Source: Chitinophaga rhizophila
GTDB taxonomy: Bacteria > Bacteroidota > Bacteroidia > Chitinophagales > Chitinophagaceae
DNA: 64,000 nt
Direction of reading: 5' to 3'
Assembly: GCF_019492185.1 (NCBI RefSeq)
Contig: NZ_JAICCF010000003.1
Span: forward strand, 1,240,001-1,304,000
Below the pieces are notes generated by a model. The model saw only the letters and a program-made list of their open reading frames with translations, was not told the origin of the DNA and did not search any database. Positions within the stretch are counted from its first letter, which is position 1; every line of letters starts with the position of its first letter. The translations under genes and the position numbers were made by a program. Of the stretch, positions 9,176 to 17,276 are shown piece by piece.

Positions 9176-10656
9176 TTGACGTAAATAAGCTGCTGGAGAT
9201 CTTGCTATACCAGAAAGATGATCCTATACTCTTCAACAGCGCCTTTTTCTTTTATTTCTTTGCCGCTTTCCTCCTTATATATCTGGCCGTGGGCAGAAGT
9301 AAAGAGGGCAGAGTAGCCGTTTTTACCATCTTTTCGCTCTATTTCTTCTACAAAGCCTGTGGTTACTACGTTGGGCTGGTAATTATATCCGCCATCGTGG
9401 ACTTTAACCTGTCCCGCTGGATCTATTACACAGAAGATAAGCGAAAACAGAAAAGTCTCCTGATACTTAGTATCATACTGAACCTCGGCCTGCTGTTCTT
9501 CTTTAAATACACCGACTTCTTCATAGGTATTGTCAATGATCTGAAACTGGCCAACTTCCAGCCGCTAAAGCTGCTGCTGCCAATCGGTATCTCCTTCTAT
9601 ACCTTTGAGAATCTAAGTTATACAATAGACGTATACCGCCGCGAAATCAAGCCGGTAGATAGTTTTATGGACTATCTCTTTTTCCTCTCTTTCTTCCCTA
9701 AGTTGATGATGGGACCTATTGTGAGGGCGGCTGACTTCATCCCCCAGATCTCCCAGCCTTACGTGCTGGATAAGGATGATATCGGTAAAGGCATGTACCT
9801 GATTATCGCCGGGTTGTTTAAGAAAGTAGTGATTTCTGACTTTATCAATCAGAACTTCGTACAGTATATCTTCGATGATCCTTCTAAACATACCGGGCTG
9901 GAATGCCTGTTAGGTGTATACGGATATGCGCTGATTATCTATTGCGACTTCTCAGGGTATTCTGATATGGCGCTGGGTATTGCCCGGTGGACTGGCTTTA
10001 AGATCCCACCCAACTTCGATTCCCCTTATCAAAGCTCAAATATTACAGAGTTTTGGCGGCGTTGGCATATTTCCCTGTCTTCCTGGTTGAGAGACTACCT
10101 GTACATCCCCCTGGGAGGTAACCGTAAGGGTAAGATCCGTCAGTACGTTAACCTATTGCTAACCATGCTGATAGGTGGATTCTGGCATGGTGCCAGCTGG
10201 AACTTTATCTTCTGGGGTGCAATGCATGGCGGTGCGCTGGCTGTTGATAAAGTAAGGCTGGACTGGCTGAAGGCACGGGGCGGTGGCGCTACCGGATGGG
10301 TAGGCACTGTTATGAAAGTCGGGGGCGTCATCTTCACTTTCCACTTCGTATGTTTCTGCTGGATCTTCTTTAAGGCTAGTACTTTCCAGGATGCCTGGGC
10401 ACTGATACATCAGGTAGTATACGATTTCCAGCCTGAAGTATGGCTCGAACTGTATAACGGCTATACGGCGGTATTCTGGGTAATGTTGCTGGCCTTCATC
10501 CTGCACTTCCTTCCCGGACGTATGGAACGCTATACTGAACAGGGCCTTTCCAGACTGCCGGTTGTGGCCAGTGTGGTAGTCATGGTGGTATTCATCTGGT
10601 TGCTGGTACAGGTTAAATCCACCCAGCCGATGATGCCTATCTATCTCCAGTTCTGA
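9172..10656 (+). CDS. MBOAT family O-acyltransferase (AlgI/PatA-like)
   Basis: A 494-residue polytopic inner-membrane protein with roughly a dozen hydrophobic segments. The MBOAT signature is complete: the DFSGYSDMALG region, then FWRRWHISLSSWLRDYLYIP and the conserved active-site histidine His339 in GGFWHGASWNF. AlgI and PatA homologues move acyl groups across the inner membrane for O-acetylation of alginate or peptidoglycan. The ATGA overlap with the upstream SGNH gene implies cotranscription and coupling. The acceptor polymer is not known; the glucosaminidase at the head of the cluster makes peptidoglycan a reasonable guess. A terminator at 10681-10707 ends the unit. Confidence 0.92.
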   Translation: MIDVNKLLEILLYQKDDPILFNSAFFFYFFAAFLLIYLAVGRSKEGRVAVFTIFSLYFFYKACGYYVGLVIISAIVDFNLSRWIYYTEDKRKQKSLLILSIILNLGLLFFFKYTDFFIGIVNDLKLANFQPLKLLLPIGISFYTFENLSYTIDVYRREIKPVDSFMDYLFFLSFFPKLMMGPIVRAADFIPQISQPYVLDKDDIGKGMYLIIAGLFKKVVISDFINQNFVQYIFDDPSKHTGLECLLGVYGYALIIYCDFSGYSDMALGIARWTGFKIPPNFDSPYQSSNITEFWRRWHISLSSWLRDYLYIPLGGNRKGKIRQYVNLLLTMLIGGFWHGASWNFIFWGAMHGGALAVDKVRLDWLKARGGGATGWVGTVMKVGGVIFTFHFVCFCWIFFKASTFQDAWALIHQVVYDFQPEVWLELYNGYTAVFWVMLLAFILHFLPGRMERYTEQGLSRLPVVASVVVMVVFIWLLVQVKSTQPMMPIYLQF

Positions 10657-10680
10657 TTTTAATTATAAATATCTTATTCG

Positions 10681-10707
10681 GGGCCGTCTCACCAGGGACG
10701 GCCCTTT
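10681..10707 (+). terminator. Terminator after the MBOAT gene
   Basis: GGGCCGTC and GACGGCCC form an 8-bp GC-rich stem followed by TTTT. Confidence 0.75.
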
Positions 10708-10746
10708 TGATTTGATCAGCTATACAACTGAACGCCTGTTTGGTTC

Positions 10747-10763
10747 GTTATCTTTTTGTTATC
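10747..10763 (+). promoter_or_regulatory. 11-bp-spaced direct repeat upstream of the porin
   Basis: GTTATC occurs at 10747-10752 and 10758-10763, exactly one helical turn apart, in a T-rich context ending 37 nt before the porin ATG. Two half sites at 11-bp spacing is the architecture of OmpR/PhoB-family operators. Assignment to the PhoB-like regulator at 13317-14000 is inference. Confidence 0.4.
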
Positions 10764-10800
10764 AACATCTTTTTCCGTTGTTTTGCCCAAATTTTCCTGA

Positions 10801-12123
10801 ATGCGACTAAAACATATGGCAATCCTTTGCTTGCCTTTGTTATGCTCCGGCGTAGCCCGGGGCCAATTTCTGATGGACATGATCGATACCACTACCAGTG
10901 TGGGCAAAGGCATGTTCTCCCTCTATCAGAAGTATGACGCCGTGCGCTTCAGTGGTTATATCCAGCCACAGTTCCAGTATGCAAGTCATAAAGGTATAAA
11001 CAGTTATGCCGCCGGTAACTTTCCTGCAGGAGTAGATAACAGGTTCTCCCTGCGCCGTGGCCGTTTCCGGCTGGACTATGCCAGATACAATGATGCGCAG
11101 ATGCCGGTGGTGCAGTTTGCATTCCAGTTTGATGGTACAGAAAGAGGGGTAGTCATCAGGGACTTCTTCGGACGTCTCTTTGAAAATAAATGGGATGTAT
11201 TCTCCATTACAACAGGTATGTTTGCCCGCCCTATCAGTTATGAGGTGAACCTATCCTCCGGAGATCGTGAGACGCCCGAACGTGGCCGTATGTCACAGAT
11301 ACTCATGAGAACTGAACGTGATATCGGTGCAATGATCACTTTCGAGCCGCGCAGGGCAAACCACCCCTTAAAATTCATGAAAATAGATGCCGGTCTGTTC
11401 AATGGTCAGGGGCTGACTGCCACCAGCGATTTTGATAGCCATAAAGATTTTATTACCCGCTGGGCTGTAAAACCTATCAAGCTCAATAGCCGGAACTGGC
11501 GCTTATCAGGCGCTGTGTCTATGCTATACGGCGGGATGGAGCAATATACCAGGTACATATATCAGGTAGGGCAGCAGTCAGGAAAACCTGCTTACTATGT
11601 TGATTCTACCGCTTCCAATATAGGAAAGATCTCTCCCAGGCACTACTATGGCGCAGATGTACAGTTCAGAATACCCAATGGCAAGAATAAAGGCTATACA
11701 GAGTTCAGGCTGGAATACCTCAGCGGCACACAGACTGCCACTGCATCAACAACAGAAACACCAGGTACCATTCCGGTAAGCGGAGGCGTAAATGCCCCAC
11801 TGTATCGCAGGAGATTTGACGGGGCCTACTTCTACTATATGCAGCATCTTGGGAATATCAAAGACATGGTAGTAATTAAGTACGACTGGTACGATCCTAA
11901 TAAGAAAGCAAAAGGAGCAGAGATTGGCGCGCCGGGTGCTGGTATGACGCCAGCAGACATCCGGTATAATACCCTCGGATTGGGATATGTACACTACTTT
12001 AACCCCAATACGAAAGTGATATTATACTATGATATTGTAAATAATGAAGCTACTTCGCTGGAAGGCTACACAGATGATATACCGGATAATGTATTCACCT
12101 GCAGGCTGCAATACCGGTTCTAA
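10801..12123 (+). CDS. Phosphate-selective porin OprO/OprP-like outer-membrane protein
   Basis: The 440-residue protein starts with a signal peptide (cleavage likely after VARG, about residue 21) and continues as an outer-membrane beta barrel of the OprP/OprO family: a VRFSGYIQPQFQY first strand, LRRGRFRLDYARY, and a terminal aromatic residue in CRLQYRF expected for BAM recognition. The family takes up phosphate or polyphosphate in proteobacteria, but Bacteroidota members are not proven to be phosphate specific. The context helps: a PhoR/PhoB-like pair lies convergently 2 nt downstream, and a direct repeat at 10747-10763 could be a Pho-type operator. The ATG at 10801 gives a good signal peptide. 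Confidence 0.85.
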   Translation: MRLKHMAILCLPLLCSGVARGQFLMDMIDTTTSVGKGMFSLYQKYDAVRFSGYIQPQFQYASHKGINSYAAGNFPAGVDNRFSLRRGRFRLDYARYNDAQMPVVQFAFQFDGTERGVVIRDFFGRLFENKWDVFSITTGMFARPISYEVNLSSGDRETPERGRMSQILMRTERDIGAMITFEPRRANHPLKFMKIDAGLFNGQGLTATSDFDSHKDFITRWAVKPIKLNSRNWRLSGAVSMLYGGMEQYTRYIYQVGQQSGKPAYYVDSTASNIGKISPRHYYGADVQFRIPNGKNKGYTEFRLEYLSGTQTATASTTETPGTIPVSGGVNAPLYRRRFDGAYFYYMQHLGNIKDMVVIKYDWYDPNKKAKGAEIGAPGAGMTPADIRYNTLGLGYVHYFNPNTKVILYYDIVNNEATSLEGYTDDIPDNVFTCRLQYRF

Positions 12124-12125
12124 GA

Positions 12126-13232
12126 CTATTCTCCTGATTCAAGCGTAAACCCGAATGTAGAACCTACTTCCGGTTTACTACGGATGTTGATAGTCTGGCC
12201 GTGGGCCTCAATAATGTGTTTAACAATTGCCAGTCCCAAGCCAGTGCCACCAATATCGCGGCTGCGGGCCCTGTCTGTACGGTAAAACCGCTCAAACACA
12301 CGTGGCAGGTGTTCTTCTGAAATACCAATACCATCGTCAGAGATCTCGATCAGTACACGTTTGTCATCCATTACATAGATGCTGGCAACGGTATGGCCAT
12401 CTGTACGGCCGTATTTAATGGAGTTATCTACAAGATTAATCAGCACCTGCCTTACCTTTTCCTTATCAGCAAGTACATGAATAGGCGCTTCACATCCCTT
12501 TTTCACGTTGAACTTAATGCCTTTTGTATTGGCCTTCAATGAAAGTGTATCAAATACATCTTTTATCAGTTCCTGAATCACAAAGTTCTCACCATTGATG
12601 GTCATTTCGCCGCTTTCCAGTTTGGAGATCTCATCCAGGTCATCAATCAGGCGGCATAACCTGTCAATGTTCTTGGTAGCGTTTTTCAGAAATACCTTAT
12701 TGACATTAGGATCTTCCAGCGCACCATCCAACAGTGTATGGATATAACCCTGTACTGCAAAGATGGGCGTTTTCAGCTCATGACTCAGATTCAATAGAAA
12801 TTCCTTTCTGAACTCTTCATTGCGACGAAGGTTATCCAGTTCTTCTTTTTTCTGACTCGCCCATTTCTCCACATCTTCACTCACTTCCTCAATCGTCTTT
12901 AACGGCAGAATGTTCTTGTTGAAGAACTCTTCGCGCTTAGACGCTTTTGTCTGGTAAATGAATTTGTAAATAAGCTTGATCTTCCTGTAGATAAAGTTCT
13001 GTAAGGTATACAGATACAGGTAGTAAGACACAAGGAACGTCAGTACAAATGCAATCAGTACTACCTTCCACGGAGCATCTATAAAAAGCGTGCCCAGCGT
13101 GATAATCGCTGAAAGGATCAGGGCAGTGAAACCTGCCAGTTTTTGCGGAGAAAGATTTTTGGCTTTAAACATACTCCATAGTGAGTAATTGCTATAATAG
13201 CGGGAAATTAAACCAAATTTTTCACTTGACAT
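12126..13232 (-). CDS. Sensor histidine kinase, PhoR-like
   Basis: A 368-residue kinase with two closely spaced N-terminal TM helices (about residues 31-51 and 55-75) and almost no periplasmic loop, as in PhoR. The HisKA domain carries the phospho-acceptor His151 in LLNLSHELKTPIF; the HATPase domain shows the N box LVDNSIKYG, G1 DDGIGI and G2 GGTGLGLAI. No separate PAS domain is evident. An internal ATG at 13172 (MFKAKNL) is an alternative start that removes 20 residues. The response regulator gene lies immediately upstream (84 nt), forming an operon, and the gene ends 2 nt from the convergent OprP-like porin. This matches a phosphate-sensing pair, though the signal is inferred. Confidence 0.9.
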   Translation of the reverse strand: MSSEKFGLISRYYSNYSLWSMFKAKNLSPQKLAGFTALILSAIITLGTLFIDAPWKVVLIAFVLTFLVSYYLYLYTLQNFIYRKIKLIYKFIYQTKASKREEFFNKNILPLKTIEEVSEDVEKWASQKKEELDNLRRNEEFRKEFLLNLSHELKTPIFAVQGYIHTLLDGALEDPNVNKVFLKNATKNIDRLCRLIDDLDEISKLESGEMTINGENFVIQELIKDVFDTLSLKANTKGIKFNVKKGCEAPIHVLADKEKVRQVLINLVDNSIKYGRTDGHTVASIYVMDDKRVLIEISDDGIGISEEHLPRVFERFYRTDRARSRDIGGTGLGLAIVKHIIEAHGQTINIRSKPEVGSTFGFTLESGE

Positions 13233-13316
13233 AACACACTAGGTGGATACGTAGTACCCATTTACGTATCCGATATACGAATAATGAAGGTTAATGGTAA
13301 AAGTTTAAGCGGTAGC

Positions 13317-14000
13317 CTACATCTCGAATTTATAGCCAACGCCTTTCACAGTAGTAATCAGATCAATACCTATTTTCTGACGTATTTTCCGGATATGTAC
13401 GTCGATGGTACGGTCGCCTACAATTACTTCAGTACCCCATACCTGGTTCAGGATCTCGTTACGCAGGAATACACGGCCTGGCTTGGATGCCAGTAACTGC
13501 AGTAACTCAAACTCTTTCTTTGCCAGAATGATTTCCTGGCCTTTGTATGTAACAGTGAATTTTTCGCGGTCAATAATCAGATCGCCCAGCTGTACCTGCA
13601 TGTCTTCCGGTTTGTGCAAACGGCGGAAAAGTGCATTGATACGGCTTACCAGCAATTTGGGCTTGATGGGTTTAGCGATGTAATCATCAGCACCCATATT
13701 CAGACCGTCTATTTCTGATTTCTCGTCATTCAGGGCTGTGAGGAACAGCACCATGGTATCTTTAAATTCAGGGATTTTTCTGATTTCACGACAAGTGTCA
13801 ATACCGTTTTTATTCGGCATCATAATGTCAAGCATAATGAGGTCAGGGCGGAATACCTTTGCCTTCTGCACAGCTTCACTACCGTCTTTCGCCGTGATGG
13901 TATCATATCCGGCAGATTTCAGATTATAACTGATAATTTCCAGAATGTCTATCTCATCATCCACCACCAAAATTTTACCTGCAACCGCTTGGTCTATCAT
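13317..14000 (-). CDS. OmpR/PhoB-family response regulator
   Basis: A 227-residue regulator: receiver domain with the acidic pair D14/D15, phospho-acceptor Asp58 in LIMLDIMMP, the conserved Thr/Lys (FLTALND, YIAKPIKP), then a C-terminal winged helix with the recognition-helix signature GDRTIDVHIRKIRQKIG. It should be phosphorylated by the kinase encoded just downstream. With that kinase and the OprP-like porin it forms a likely phosphate-responsive locus. A -7 box on the minus strand at 14026-14033 sits 26 nt before the start. The name PhoB would be plausible but rests on context. Confidence 0.92.
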   Translation of the reverse strand: MIDQAVAGKILVVDDEIDILEIISYNLKSAGYDTITAKDGSEAVQKAKVFRPDLIMLDIMMPNKNGIDTCREIRKIPEFKDTMVLFLTALNDEKSEIDGLNMGADDYIAKPIKPKLLVSRINALFRRLHKPEDMQVQLGDLIIDREKFTVTYKGQEIILAKKEFELLQLLASKPGRVFLRNEILNQVWGTEVIVGDRTIDVHIRKIRQKIGIDLITTVKGVGYKFEM

Positions 14001-14025
14001 ATACTTTGACTTTTTAAAGACGGCA

Positions 14026-14033
14026 CAAAATTA
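14026..14033 (-). promoter_or_regulatory. -7 promoter box for the PhoB-like regulator
   Basis: On the minus strand the bases read TAATTTTG, matching TAnnTTTG. The short leader to the ATG at 14000 fits. Confidence 0.45.
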
Positions 14034-15005
14034 TATCGCCGGCTTTGCTATTAATGAAAAATTAACATTATCTAATTGTTAATTCGATCACAACGCAGAA
14101 CAGGACAGGGATACGGGTAATGCAAAAGTACGCTAATTTTTGCTCCCTGAAACTAAGCTACAATAGTATTATTAAACACCTTTTTCATCTGTATGTTCAT
14201 GATTGTTATTATTTCCTGCCATCTTTTTTACAACCTGACAGTGTTCTTCCTTCAATACAGCATATCACCGCCCGATGTAGGTCGCCAACGGCCATGAACA
14301 AGTAACCATAACACCCCCTTTCCTATATAACTCTTTCCGCCCGGGATCCCTTTACCTGGCTGCTTCAATCCGCCTCTCCAGCTGCTAGTAACAACCTGGC
14401 GATGAGGCCTGAAAATGCAGCCGCTCATTCCCCGATAATAGCCGTACTACCAGCCGTATAAAGCCCTGAACACTGTTTCCCTCTTACCCGCGCATCCGTT
14501 TCCAGGCAACACTGTCGAAAACAACCTGCTAACAGCGTTTCCTCGGTGGAAATATGCAGGCTTCTCTGACCGGCATAGGTACTTGCATGCTTCGGGCTAC
14601 GTGTTCCGAGTAGTTGTATACAGGTAATTTCCGACGTATCCCTGCTTTAATCAGGCTTCATGTTTCATACTTTCCCTTCGCTAAAAGCTTACTAAGAGGT
14701 CACCTCAATATCCCCGGGATATTGAAGTGACCTCTTAGTGACGAATTGATGTACTTATAGTGCAAAACATTTACCCTGATCGGATAAAAATCGGCTGTAA
14801 AACGATTGTAAAACCTTCATCGTCAACAATCGCTGTGATGAACGGCCGTTCCATCTTCTGGATGACCATAATAATCGCCTGCAGACTGGCGTCTCATTGT
14901 AGCCTGATAATGAGGCTAAAAGCGCGGACATGCGGTGCTGTAGTATTTTGGTCGTAAATTTGCTGTACTAGCTTTATAATGTAAGAGTAAAGCTGATTGA
15001 CATTA
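14034..15005. other. Gene-free kilobase
   Basis: No reading frame here has a recognisable domain, and both strands are interrupted by stops. I found no tRNA, tmRNA or RNase P signature. The only clear structure is the 49-nt palindrome at 14691-14739. The segment 14300-14660 is richer in G and C than the AT-rich flanks, so a degraded gene or an uncharacterised RNA is possible. Confidence 0.6.
14691..14739. repeat. 49-nt near-perfect palindrome
   Basis: Arms 14691-14714 and 14716-14739 (24 nt each) are reverse complements with a single mismatch (14704/14726) and a one-base centre at 14715. The outer part of each arm is ACTAAGAGGTCAC. No T run follows on either strand, so it is not a standard terminator. 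Confidence 0.85.
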
Positions 15006-17204
15006 ATGAAAAAAATTATAACTATTATCTTATTGCTGGTTACCCTACAGACCAGCCTGGTACATGCTCAGACCCAGAAAGTTGATATACCTATCGGGAG
15101 AATCGGATTCCATGATAATATCGATAAAGAACAGGCTGCCGCACTGAAGTTTGACGGAGAGGCGGACGACCTGGTTCGTGTGTCAGATGACCAGACTATC
15201 AATCTACAGGTAACAAATGCATTGATCAAACAAATAGACGATATGCAGACGCAGATAGAATTAGACTCTGCACTGGATCATCGGTTGAAGATCAAATACT
15301 TGTCAGGATTGTTCGTCATGATCCATGATTATAACACTAAGCGTACCTACACCAGGATAGCGCCTGAAGAAGCGCCTGTAATGGTGACCGCTTACCGTGA
15401 AATGATGAAAGCCGACATTAAAGGCGAAAGTATTCTGCCTTACACTTATCCGTTGTCATTTGAGGCCGGAGAAAGAATGATCGAGCCTTTTAAAGACAAC
15501 GTAGGCTACAAGGAAGCAAGGGGTGTGTTATTCTCGAAATATGCATTCAATAATCTTGAAACGGTAATGCCGCAGATAGGCAACTACCTGGAATATCCGG
15601 CTACTGACTCTGTCATTGCAGCAGTTGCCAGGAAGTATCCAAACCAGGTACTGACCTACGCTACATCATATACGCCGGTAGCTACTGCTATCAGAAAAAA
15701 TCCTGACCCTATCGTACAACTGATTGTGCAGATAGGTAACTCAGGCAACTCTCAGCTGATACTTCCTTTCATCGATGAACTGATGGCGGGAACCATTACT
15801 GTTGATAAGATCGGCGCTGTGGTAGACAATGAAGATAAATACTTCAAATTGCTGGTGAAAAGCGCCATCAATCTGCAACACAGAAAAAACACCGGCGATA
15901 ATGTAATCGGTCTGAAAGCGATGATGGAAAATCTGCAGGCACGTTCGCTGCGGTACATCCGCGAAATAAACGATCTGCATGAAGAGCCGGCGAATGTACG
16001 TTTCAGAGTAGTAAAAGACTTTACACCGGAAGAACTGTATTACCTGATCATCAATGGGCAGGAGGAACTGTATACTTCCAGTTATACCAACCATAGTAAT
16101 GCCGGTCTGTACGATCAGATGATGCTACGCATGAAGCCAGCACGAGGCGATAGTTTGCTGATGCTGGTTGAGTTTGACAGGTTTAAAAAGTTCATTGCAA
16201 TGGCAGCGGGCTTTAATACGCTGGACCATTTCCTGAAGTCTATGGCACCGGAAAATTCCAACTATCTGATGAAGAAGTATGTGAGTAGTCTGGAGAAAAC
16301 AGAAGACCTGGAAGATGCAGTGGATGTAGCTAATTCATTCGGTAGTATCCGTGATCAGAAACTGCTGGCATTCCTGCGTGAAGAAGTACAGAAAAACTAC
16401 CTGTTTGTATCACGTAAAAAAGAAAGAAGAGGTACCGTTATCTATGAGCTGTTAGGTAGCTTGTTTGATACGGAAAACAATACCGGCAGTGACTCTTCTA
16501 AAGCCAGCCAGATGGCTGTTAAGCTGCAGTTGCCGCCAATCAACTTTGTAACATATAAGACATTGCTCAGTGATAGTGGCCGTGTATACCAGCAGGTATT
16601 TTTCTACGGAGATAAAGATGGTCATGATTCATACATCAGTTTCATGGGTAACTTCCCTTCAAGCGAGTGGAGAGTGAGTAAAAACAAGTACTGGACAACC
16701 ATCACTTCTATCAAAGGTAAACCTATCACGATTTATGCTAACCTGCCACTGGAAGAACCGGAAGATAAAACAGCTATTGAAAAGCTGAGTGAATATCTGG
16801 ATGAGCAGGATATACATCCTACAGTATTTATCCACCGTGGCCATAGTTATCATGTGAACACTACGCTGGATAATCTGCAGAGTTCTGCCAAGATTGTAGT
16901 GCTGGGATCATGTGGGGGATATCATAACATTGCGATTGTATTGCAGAAATCGCCTGAGGCACATATCATCTCCTCTAAACAGGTAGGTACGCGCTTTGTA
17001 AACGAGCCGATCATCCGTGCGCTGGATGAAACGATCCGTGCAGGTAAGAACGTTGACTGGGTGCAGATGTGGGCTTCATTAGGCAAGCGGTTTGCGGGTG
17101 ATGCAAGGAATAAAGAACTGTTCAGTGACTATGTGCCACCGCACAAAAATCTGGGAGCTATCTTTATCAAGGCTTACAAACAGATCATGAAGGAAGATAA
17201 GTAA
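15006..17204 (+). CDS. Exported protein with a C-terminal His/Cys pair (clan CD peptidase-like)
   Basis: A 732-residue protein with a clear signal peptide (ends VHAQ, residue 22). The first two thirds look helical and match no family I know. The C-terminal part contains FIHRGHSYH (His610, Gly612, His613) followed 23 residues after His613 by VVLGSCGGY (Cys636). A hydrophobic strand ending in H-x-G-H and another ending in (G/A)-(S)-C-G-G is the active-site layout of clan CD cysteine peptidases such as gingipains, clostripain and CHAT proteins. Function is therefore inferred, not established. I use ATG 15006; the frame also allows TTG 14997. It stands alone between the gene-free region and a strong terminator at 17223-17260. 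Confidence 0.65.
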   Translation: MKKIITIILLLVTLQTSLVHAQTQKVDIPIGRIGFHDNIDKEQAAALKFDGEADDLVRVSDDQTINLQVTNALIKQIDDMQTQIELDSALDHRLKIKYLSGLFVMIHDYNTKRTYTRIAPEEAPVMVTAYREMMKADIKGESILPYTYPLSFEAGERMIEPFKDNVGYKEARGVLFSKYAFNNLETVMPQIGNYLEYPATDSVIAAVARKYPNQVLTYATSYTPVATAIRKNPDPIVQLIVQIGNSGNSQLILPFIDELMAGTITVDKIGAVVDNEDKYFKLLVKSAINLQHRKNTGDNVIGLKAMMENLQARSLRYIREINDLHEEPANVRFRVVKDFTPEELYYLIINGQEELYTSSYTNHSNAGLYDQMMLRMKPARGDSLLMLVEFDRFKKFIAMAAGFNTLDHFLKSMAPENSNYLMKKYVSSLEKTEDLEDAVDVANSFGSIRDQKLLAFLREEVQKNYLFVSRKKERRGTVIYELLGSLFDTENNTGSDSSKASQMAVKLQLPPINFVTYKTLLSDSGRVYQQVFFYGDKDGHDSYISFMGNFPSSEWRVSKNKYWTTITSIKGKPITIYANLPLEEPEDKTAIEKLSEYLDEQDIHPTVFIHRGHSYHVNTTLDNLQSSAKIVVLGSCGGYHNIAIVLQKSPEAHIISSKQVGTRFVNEPIIRALDETIRAGKNVDWVQMWASLGKRFAGDARNKELFSDYVPPHKNLGAIFIKAYKQIMKEDK

Positions 17205-17222
17205 ACGAATTGTGAAATAGAA

Positions 17223-17260
17223 GAAAAAGCCCTCCTGCAATGTTGCGGGAGGGCTTTTTC
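17223..17260 (+). terminator. Terminator overlapping the next promoter
   Basis: AAAAAGCCCTCC (17223-17234) pairs with GGAGGGCTTTTT (17247-17258) around a 12-nt loop. The loop contains TTG at 17242-17244, which is placed as the -33 element of the downstream promoter. Confidence 0.85.
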
Positions 17261-17272
17261 TTTATACTTTTG
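17242..17272 (+). promoter_or_regulatory. Promoter of the ABC exporter (TTG-N20-TACTTTTG)
   Basis: TTG at 17242-17244, 20 nt, then TACTTTTG at 17265-17272 fits the Bacteroidota -33/-7 pattern. Transcription would begin at about 17276-17279, on top of the GTG start codon at 17277. Confidence 0.5.
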
Positions 17273-17276
17273 TACA

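Noticed and set aside
14034-15005. Short open stretches on both strands, including one on the minus strand (about 14450-14575) reading TEETLLAGCF, faintly like the start of an ECF sigma factor
   Set aside because: Stops interrupt every frame and the resemblance does not continue to region 2, so a pseudogene claim is not supported.
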